A stretch of 64,000 nt of DNA, taken from contig NC_051108.1 of NCBI RefSeq assembly GCF_901709675.1, forward strand, positions 5,118,631 to 5,182,630. The letters run 5' to 3'. This stretch comes from Syngnathus acus (taxonomy: Eukaryota > Chordata > Actinopteri > Syngnathiformes > Syngnathidae). Shown one piece after another: positions 48,981-64,000 of the stretch (its first letter is position 1; each line of letters opens with the position of its first letter). Both the position numbers and the translations under genes were made by a program. Below the pieces are notes generated by a model. That model was not told the origin of the DNA and made no database searches. It saw nothing but the letters and a program-made list of their open reading frames with translations.

Positions 48981-51322
48981 TACACACATATATACATACA
49001 CTTATATTACAATATTTCATTTAGAGTGCATTTCAGAAAAAAAAAAAAAAAAAACAGTTTTAGACAAGTGTTCGGACTCATACACGTAGTGATGAAAGAA
49101 CACACGTCACCCATAAAAACCTCAGCATAATGAAATGCTTGAGTCTGGCAATTAAATTTGCATAGGAGTTGTCCAACATACTGTACAACGTTCTCAGAGG
49201 CGGAATCGACAACTAAGCGTGTGATCTCTGCTAATTTCAATACTGACATTGAACCAAGGAGGAGGAAAGCCTTTAAAGGCAGTTTGGTTTCGATCCCCCT
49301 CGAGTATTAAATGACCAAGCTGTGTTTGTTTTTGTCTATAAAAGTGCAATTGGAAAGATCCAATGTTTTTCAAATGTGACCGTTTGAGTAGAAGTGTGGT
49401 TTGACTGATCACACTCAGGAGAAGCCAGCTCCTTGCAGATGAAGAGCCGATAGATACAAAACCTTTTACACCGATTTTGGGATGTAACCATTACTTGTAC
49501 ATTTTCTACTGAGTGAGCAAACATTGTTTTTTTTTTTTTTTACACATTCTGCACCTTAAAATGTGGCAGTGAAGAGAAACAAGTCCAATTCTCTTTTTGG
49601 CCACTTGGTGTCAATGTTTGCTCATTTTTATTACTTGAGGCTCATCTCCTGCGTTCTCCTCCAAATACCATTACGTCACTAAATTGGGTGCCCTCTTTAA
49701 CACAACATTCACGAGCAGGAGTACTGATCTACAATTTAAAATTTTAAAATAAAAAATAAAAAAAGGAATAAATAAAACGCGGGATTCAAACGTAAAATTA
49801 AGCTTTTAAAGTATTAAAAAAAATGCACTTGGGAAGTAAAGAAGTTAATCTTGTGTAAATATGGCACAATCAACTAATCAAGCAGGAGCAGTCCTAAATA
49901 ATATAATAGTGTAGGTATTTTAAGTTTCAGTTATTTTTAAATACTGAACAGGAAACGTCAACCTGAAATGGCAGTTGTGTGATTTCGACCAGCCAATCAT
50001 CTTTGTTTTACTCTGTTCGTGTCGAGGTTGGCTTTGCAAATGGAACCTGCTCACAATTGCCTTACCTGGATGAAGAAAAAAATAAATCACCAAACAAAGG
50101 ATTACAATATTATTTTACATTCTAATCTTGGGTTTTATATAAAAAATATATATATATTTTAACAATTGAAGAGTTATTATTTGTAGTTAGCTACTATTTT
50201 CTGGTTCTGGCAAGTGCAATATGGCGGACATGCCTTTGTTTGACTCTGTAAAAATCAAGACAGCATAATTGGCTGTCACTCAATCTGTTGTGAAAAAGAA
50301 AACACCCTTTTTTTTTTTTTAAACATGATCAACTGACCAAACCAGTGCGGCATGCTGGCCTGAGGGGGGCAGGGACGGTCGTTTGAGTTCACAAGTATTT
50401 GTTTCAGCTCTTTTGCAGATTGCTTCGACAGTCAGTGCATTTCTTGTGAGTCAAAGGTAAAACATGCATAAAACACCCACCCGCCCACACACAGCAATAA
50501 TAATAACAATACAAAACAATTTGACATCAGTCAGTAACAGTCTCATGAAGTACACAAAGTGGGGTTGCAGTGGAGGGGGAGGGGCTTACCGTTAGCTGCC
50601 CTGTACGGTTTATGCGCACGTTCGAGTTCATGGCGAGATGCAAAAGGTGTCCACTGGCAGCCCAAAAACAAGATCACACTCCAAAGCTCCTCCAGTTTGT
50701 GGCCAAGCGGTTACCGGTTACTGAGCGGCGTGGATAAGAATGCACACGACGTTCAGTAAAAACACTTCTGTACATTCGAGCTGTGAAAACAGGAACCTCA
50801 TAAGAACACTATTATTAAGTTAAATTGTGCGTTCCATATTTCCCTGCATTTCTTTCTGTTTGTACAATAAATGTCTGGTTTTACATAAAAGGATAGGGGT
50901 AAGCGAGTTTGCATTTGATTATCCAAGGATTCACGAAAGGGCTTTTTCCATCCTGCGTCTTCTCTGCCTTCCTATGCGATATTTACACTGACATCAAGCT
51001 TGAAAACAAATAGAAAAGGTGCGATATAAAGTCAATATTGGAGCTGCAATCCTTCCTCGTGAAGAATGTTGTGTTTATAAGTGCCATACGTTTAGAGTCT
51101 TGCTGCCTTCACATATATTACACCAAAATGAGTCACCAGCCCAGAAAGGCAGTATTTGCTTTTTTTTCCTGTAGGTTTGCCTTATGTGACTAGACGTCAA
51201 AACGCTGGAATGATGTAATGCTGTGAGAAACATCCAAGGAGCCACTACCGGGTGGCGTCCAATGTTGACATCCATTGGAGGAGGTCCACCCCTCTCTGCT
51301 GGTTCAGGACTGACCTGGTGCC

Positions 51323-58836
<7,514 letters not shown>

Positions 58837-59566
58837 CTGCAGAAGAAGAAAAAAAAACAATTTATAATTTTACACATTTTGAAGTAACCAAAACTGTGAA
58901 TTTTAAAGGGCAAGTCAACTTTGTTATTGAAAAAAAAAAAAAAGAGTGTTTAACTAGAGTGTACATGAATTTTATCACTTGAGACCAAAAATATCTAATT
59001 AGGTCACATGACCCTTGCAGAGTAAATCCAGCCTGACAGCGTCCATTTTTACAACTCCATGCGAATAGGGACAGTTTCAATAACATTAGTGCGTGTTGTT
59101 ACACCACTTTTGCAAAACACAAAGAAACAAAAACTGCAAATTTTACACCATTGTGACTTAAATCTTCCTGCTCATCACATAGAGCAGTTCTCACGGTTTC
59201 TGCATGTAATAAGCGACAAATATTAGTCAGTGGTCATCCAGAGACAAAAACAAAATCTAAGAGGGTTCAAATATGCCATGGGATGTTTCCAGCTGCTCAC
59301 AGCCGAAGGCAAATAAAGTATCTGCTCCCTAGATTTCCTTGTTGTGTTTGTGCGGATGGGAATTCTTCGGCTAAGCACACTGATCAGTCTGGCCCGAATT
59401 CTTGTTGCTATAGAAACAGCACTAATAAGGAGATTTGTAGTTCTTGCCCACAGTGTGACATGTCTCTTCATATTCGTGAGAACTCCAGGCTCTCCTGTTT
59501 CTCAAATATTGCAATTTGAAAAATAAGAGTTTGTTTCAGCTTTAGTTAGTTATGTACAGTGTACAG

Positions 59567-59878
59567 CAGGGGTGTCAAACTCATTTTTTGGCGGGCCGCA
59601 TTGTAGTCATAGCTTATTATGACTGTCAACCCAAATAAATGTATGAGCACCTCATTATATATAGTCAAAGCTACAAAACAAACTGACAAATAACTCGTTT
59701 TCAAATCAGACAAGTAAAAACTGGTCAAATATTTTAAAAGAAGATATTATTAAAAGTGAAGACAATTTGCAATTCTAGTAAGGAAACACGAATTTGATGC
59801 ACAATTTGTCTTCGCGGGCCACATAAAATGATGTGGCGGGCCGTAACTGGCCCCCGGGCCTTGAATTTGACACCAGTG
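59567..59878 (+). mobile_element. hAT-type MITE, CAGGGGTGTCAAACT family, copy 4 (with TSD)
   Basis: 312 bp, from CAGGGGTGTCAAACTCA to GAATTTGACACCAGTG. It has a perfect 8-bp target duplication GTGTACAG at 59559-59566 and 59879-59886. Confidence 0.93.
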
Positions 59879-61895
59879 GTGTACAGCATCAATAGAACGT
59901 TTGCTATTTCTTTACAAAGATCAGTTCAGGACTTGCTTGGCTTCACTTTGGCATAACAAAGTCCATTCCTGAATCAAGCAAAATTTTATGATCACTGAAT
60001 AAGCCTCTCTCATAACAATAAGATCAAATTTGTCAAAACAGAAAAAAAAATCAATATTTAAAAAATCTGAATCCCTTAGTTCAACTTTTCACAGACCTTT
60101 ACAACGAGCCACAAAACTAATAATACAATTTCACTCATAAAAATCCTTGTATATACAGTAATATAAAAACACAGCACAGTTAACTAAATTATTGTTTTAC
60201 TGAAACTCTTGAATATGATTTCTGATGTTATCTGATGTCAATCTGCAGTCACAATTTTACTTCATAATACGGTAAAGCAGAGACGTCATGAGTCTTCTGT
60301 TGCTGCAATCTTCGTGGAATGGTATACTGCTTGCAGGAAGACGCAAATACACTGCAGAAATAGATCACCTTCAGGAATCCTCCCTGTGGAAGTGATATTT
60401 GGTACAGCCCACTGAACATTTTGCTGTGGTCTGCAGAGCTGCTCAGTTAGCATCTTGACAGCACAAGCTTGAGGCTCTTACATAACCCTGATGGTGGGGG
60501 GGTGGGGGGCGTGCCGCTGGGAGGGCAGTCAGCCCCTCCGGTGTAGCTTGTGGTGGGTGGGAGTGGGACATAGGAGAAGGAGGAGGAGGACAAGTGGGGG
60601 ATGGGAAACATGCAGTGGTGCAATGCAAAGCATGTGGCGGAGTCAAGCTACACTATGTAGGGAAAGCAAAGCATGCTAAACACTAGCATACTCTTACAGA
60701 GCAGTAGCAATGCTTGTTGAGTATCGACTGCAATGTTTGAATGAAATGGGGATTACCCAAACGTAAATCAGCAACGTAATCAAAACAATGTGCCCTGGTT
60801 TGATTTATTTTTACTCACAAAAAGCCAGTCACCTGCTCACAATTGATAATCTAGCCAACAAAGACAAATGCGACAACAAAATCATGAGAATCACGATAGC
60901 TCGGCGGCAACAATGGCAGGAAATAACTGGAACCGAACCAGCCTTAAATAAAACCGCAGTACATTGTTATAAAATCAGATAGCTTGGGTTTTAACAATGG
61001 AGAATTTCATCCAGCTGTGGCAGAAATTGGGATAAAAAGGACAAAAGTGCACAAACAACAAACACTTTTTGTGACTTTCAGTAAACACACAACAGGTTTA
61101 AAATCTGGTATTATTTCATTAAGAGACCAAAATCCAAAAATAGTTCTTTCCCACAAAGATTTAGAGGTTGAACAAAGGGTTTGTACAATGTTTTTTGTTT
61201 TTTTACACAGTAATGTACAGCATAACAAATCAAACATATATTCATAATATTATACAGTACATTACAGCTAGCAATAGCATGTAACGTTAGCGTGTAATGT
61301 TTATTTCTGTGATTTACATTCAAGTTCAAGATTTTCTACAAGGTAGTACTACGACAATAGTTGTCTTATCGCTCACTGACGACAAAATTGTTGTCTGGAA
61401 TACGTAGTCCCAGTTTAATATGATCTTTCTCGATAGTGAGTGGGAGTTACGGTAATTATCTTACATATGACAGCAACAGTTGGGAAGGTTGAATAAAAAA
61501 ACATTATTTGGGCTTACGTTAGTTGTCACAAACGCAGGATCTCATGGCACAATAACCGTTAAATGTTCTTTAAATATATTAAAACCAATTAAAATACAGA
61601 CTTCATTACCAACAAGTAACTGTTGAAAGGATGCTAGGCCTATTAAGATTATTAGATTTTGTATGTAATGTCTTATTTTAGCACTTCCCTAAGATTACCA
61701 AGTCATTTGTATTAACTTTAATATCGAATCTTGATCTTTTAACATTTGTTAATGATAAAAGCTTTTTTACAGAGGTCCAAGACAAAATAGAGAGACCATG
61801 TGTATATGACAAGGAGGCTGAATCCCATTTAGCTCATAAGGGTGCAGCTCTCAAGCACTAGTGTGTCAGTTTCTATAAAAAGGCACAATGCAATA

Positions 61896-62226
61896 CGGTA
61901 ATCCCTCGTTTATCGCGGATAATTGGTTCCAAAAACCACCCGCGATAAGTGAAATCCGCGAAGTACGGTCACCAACAAGAAGTACTGGGCAGGCTACCGA
62001 GTTAGCGGAAAGATGCTAATTTGCGATCGTGCTAACACGCGAAAACTGACTTCTAAAGGAATGTAAACGAACATTTGGAGCAATACTACATTGTCCTAAA
62101 GGTTAGACACGTTTCCTCAATTTAGAAGTTTTATTTTGACTTTTAAATGTTTTTTTAGTTTGGATAGAAAATCCGCGATGTAGTGCAGCCGCGATAAACG
62201 AAACGCGAAGTAGCGAGGGATCACTG
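61896..62226 (+). mobile_element. pogo/Tigger-like MITE, copy 5
   Basis: CGGTAATCCCTCGTTTATCG to GTAGCGAGGGATCACTG, 331 bp. The left TA is intact; the right flank is mutated to GATA. Confidence 0.85.
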
Positions 62227-63780
62227 GATAGGCAAAGTTAAAGTGAAAGTCAACTTAACAATAACTGTCTTTTTCTAGGATGAGAATTTGATGCCGCTCA
62301 AGGGATGGATAAATAAAGAAAGTTCATTGGATCAATCCAGTTTTAGAATAACTTGTACAACAGAACATCTGACATGAAAGTGACGTACTTTCTGATGTCA
62401 AATTCTGGGAATGATATGCTTATTAACAACCCATGTGGAAATGCATGAATTACTGCATGTACACGTGATATTAATAATAATATTAGCAATTTCACGACAT
62501 GGTCCACTGCCAATGCATAGGCAATTCCTTGATTGATCAACCAAAACTGGCAAAGAGATAATCATCTGATGTCTGCATCCTTCCTGATCCTGGCAGATTT
62601 ACATAATGTGACGTCCAGCTGTCACATGACCGAGGATTGCATAAGAGCAGACAACAACAGCAGCAGAAGCATGTGATTAAGTAGCCACTTAGCGCTGGGT
62701 ATCTGATATGGTTATGCCCTTGAATTACTGCCCTCCACGCCCCGAAGAGAATAATCAAACACAAATTGAAAAAAAATAATCTGAGGGACATTATTGTATT
62801 TTGAACTATCATGTTTTATCTTATTAAAAAAATGCTGCCGACATAGTTGATATGATAACTTCATAAAACTCTTTGACTTTTGTCTCGATTCACTTTGTTG
62901 GGTGAGTTGACTGTGATCTGAATTTCCAACAATCTAGGTGGAAATCCTGTCATTCTAATCCAAAGAAAGTCTGGATGTAGCCTGTGATTATATTCCTATT
63001 TATAAAAAAAATAAAACTGTGGGAAAGGCACGATGGAGACCATCACACAAGAGTATGTGTGTTGTAGCCAGCACAAAAGAGCCAGACAACACTCAGAACA
63101 AAAAAACGGTCTGGTCTGGTCATTATAATTTGATTATAATTTGATTTTGTTGATTTCGTTTTGTTGGGCCATTGAGATTTGTTATTGTCTGTCGTTTTAT
63201 TGCCGACTAATGTGAGTTGTATATTAAACTTGCTTTACTAGGGGTATACAGATATGCACATTGACGAATCTTAATTTATAAGGTTCTTTTATGCTTCTTG
63301 TTTGCGTGTGCTATTCCCAAAATAAAAAGTAGCTGCTATCTTGCATTCTTGCGCCGCATTGCTTGATCTGTGCTTCCGATAGGGACTGAAAATTTGGGAA
63401 ACAGGCTTTCATCTTTGCCACCCCCGCAGCATGGAATACACTGCTGACGAAAATGAAACTCTGTGACGGGATTTTATTTGGAGATTTGCATTCAATCCTG
63501 AGAGACTTCCAGTTTAGGACCACTGTTTTTAAAGTTAAAATTTCAAGGTTCTCTTCACATGTATTTTTTTACCAAACAAAAAATGGATTTGTATTTTAAT
63601 TAACAAGATCGTACATAAATATATTAATGTGAATGAATTAATATGAAAGCGTTACAATGACTTGCAGACTTTTACGCAATCCCTACGATGTCACAAATTC
63701 CTACCAAAAAGGTGTGGCATAAACAATGTCAGTGAGTCACAAGTCACATGATAAATAAATTAAATATACATATATATATA

Positions 63781-64000
63781 CCGTATTTTCTGCACTATAA
63801 GGCGCACCTAAAAACCTTCGATTTTCTCAAAAGCCGACAGTGCGCCTTATAATCAGGTGCGCCTTATATATGGACCAATATTGAGCCACTACAGCAGGCG
63901 TGTCCAAAGTCTGGCCCGCGGGCCAAATGTATATATTTTATATATGGACAAAGTTTTTAAATGGGCCATTCATTGAAGGTGCGCCTTATAATCCGGTGCG
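63781..64000. mobile_element. MITE with CCGTATTTTC ends, copy 3, cut by window end and carrying an insertion
   Basis: It begins CCGTATTTTCTGCACTATAA at a TA and keeps GGCGCACCTAAAAACC and the internal GGTGCGCCTTATATATGGAC. Compared with copy 1 it carries about 60 extra bases from about 63887, starting CACTACAGCAGGCGTGTCCA and including TGGCCCGCGGGCCA, a hAT-like terminus. Confidence 0.75.

Larger units (their letters stand above)
41111..51322. other. Gene-poor interval between tab2 and cdk19
   Basis: No intact gene was recognised. Identified contents are pogo-like MITEs, one hAT MITE with target duplication, a fold-back MITE half, the CCGTATTTTCC MITE, a THAP exon relic and microsatellites. 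About 49-51.3 kb may include the cdk19 3' UTR. 43.2-44.2, 44.5-47.8 and 49.1-51.3 kb show nothing else I can support. Confidence 0.6.
58837..64000 (-). other. cdk19: cdk19 intron running off the right edge
   Basis: Upstream of the KPANIL exon I could not find the exon encoding the preceding HRD catalytic loop on the minus strand, so this stretch is intronic as far as it goes. It contains a hAT MITE, a pogo-like MITE and a MITE cut by the window end, listed separately. A G-rich block at about 60490-60605 (GGTGGGGGGGTGGGGGGCG) has no assigned role. 60.7-61.9 and 62.3-63.7 kb show nothing recognised. Confidence 0.6.

Noticed and set aside
48876-49130. Frames with CVCVCVHIYIYIYMYTHIY-like translations
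   Set aside because: They are translations of the GT/AT microsatellite.

Overview
The window is nuclear DNA from a vertebrate, almost certainly a percomorph teleost. Its genes are split by GT-AG introns and encode vertebrate proteins, and the spaces between them are filled with short non-autonomous DNA transposons, a tRNA-derived SINE of the type common in spiny-rayed fish, and many microsatellites. I cannot name the species from sequence alone.

Layout. 153-2122 (minus) is ginm1, complete in 8 coding exons. It sits head to head with ppil4 (2235-5963, plus, 13 coding exons) across a 112-bp shared promoter that carries a perfect TCTCGCGAGA palindrome. zc3h12d (9705-14245, plus, 5 coding exons) follows and converges on tab2 (coding 17660-23541, minus, 6 coding exons). 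The probable tab2 promoter and non-coding first exon lie in a GC-rich block near 40.75-41.1 kb, so 23.6-40.7 kb reads as one long tab2 intron. 41.1-51.3 kb is gene-poor and transposon-rich. 51323-58836 (minus) holds the last nine coding exons of cdk19, whose 5' exons lie beyond the right edge.

The order ginm1-ppil4-zc3h12d-tab2, with relative strands, is the same as the human 6q25.1 block (known gene order). cdk19 maps to 6q21 in human, so the tab2/cdk19 neighbourhood is a rearrangement relative to human. Functionally the block mixes a spliceosome-associated cyclophilin (ppil4), an mRNA-degrading Regnase-family RNase (zc3h12d), the TAK1 adaptor of innate and TGF-beta/IL-1 signalling (tab2), a Mediator kinase (cdk19) and a poorly characterised membrane glycoprotein (ginm1). 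zc3h12d and tab2 both act around inflammatory signalling, but their adjacency is inherited synteny and not an operon.

The most unusual stretch is 30851-33650. This is an array of degenerate telomere-type CCCTAA repeats organised into ~419-bp units that alternate between two variants, i.e. an ~838-bp dimeric higher-order repeat, bounded on both sides by ends of the same hAT-like family. Other notable items are a decayed THAP zinc-finger exon (48.3 kb), a mini-element carrying a short SANT/Myb-like ORF (38.2 kb), several clear transposon-in-transposon nests with intact target-site duplications, and a short upstream ORF in the tab2 5' leader. I found no system that I would call wholly new.
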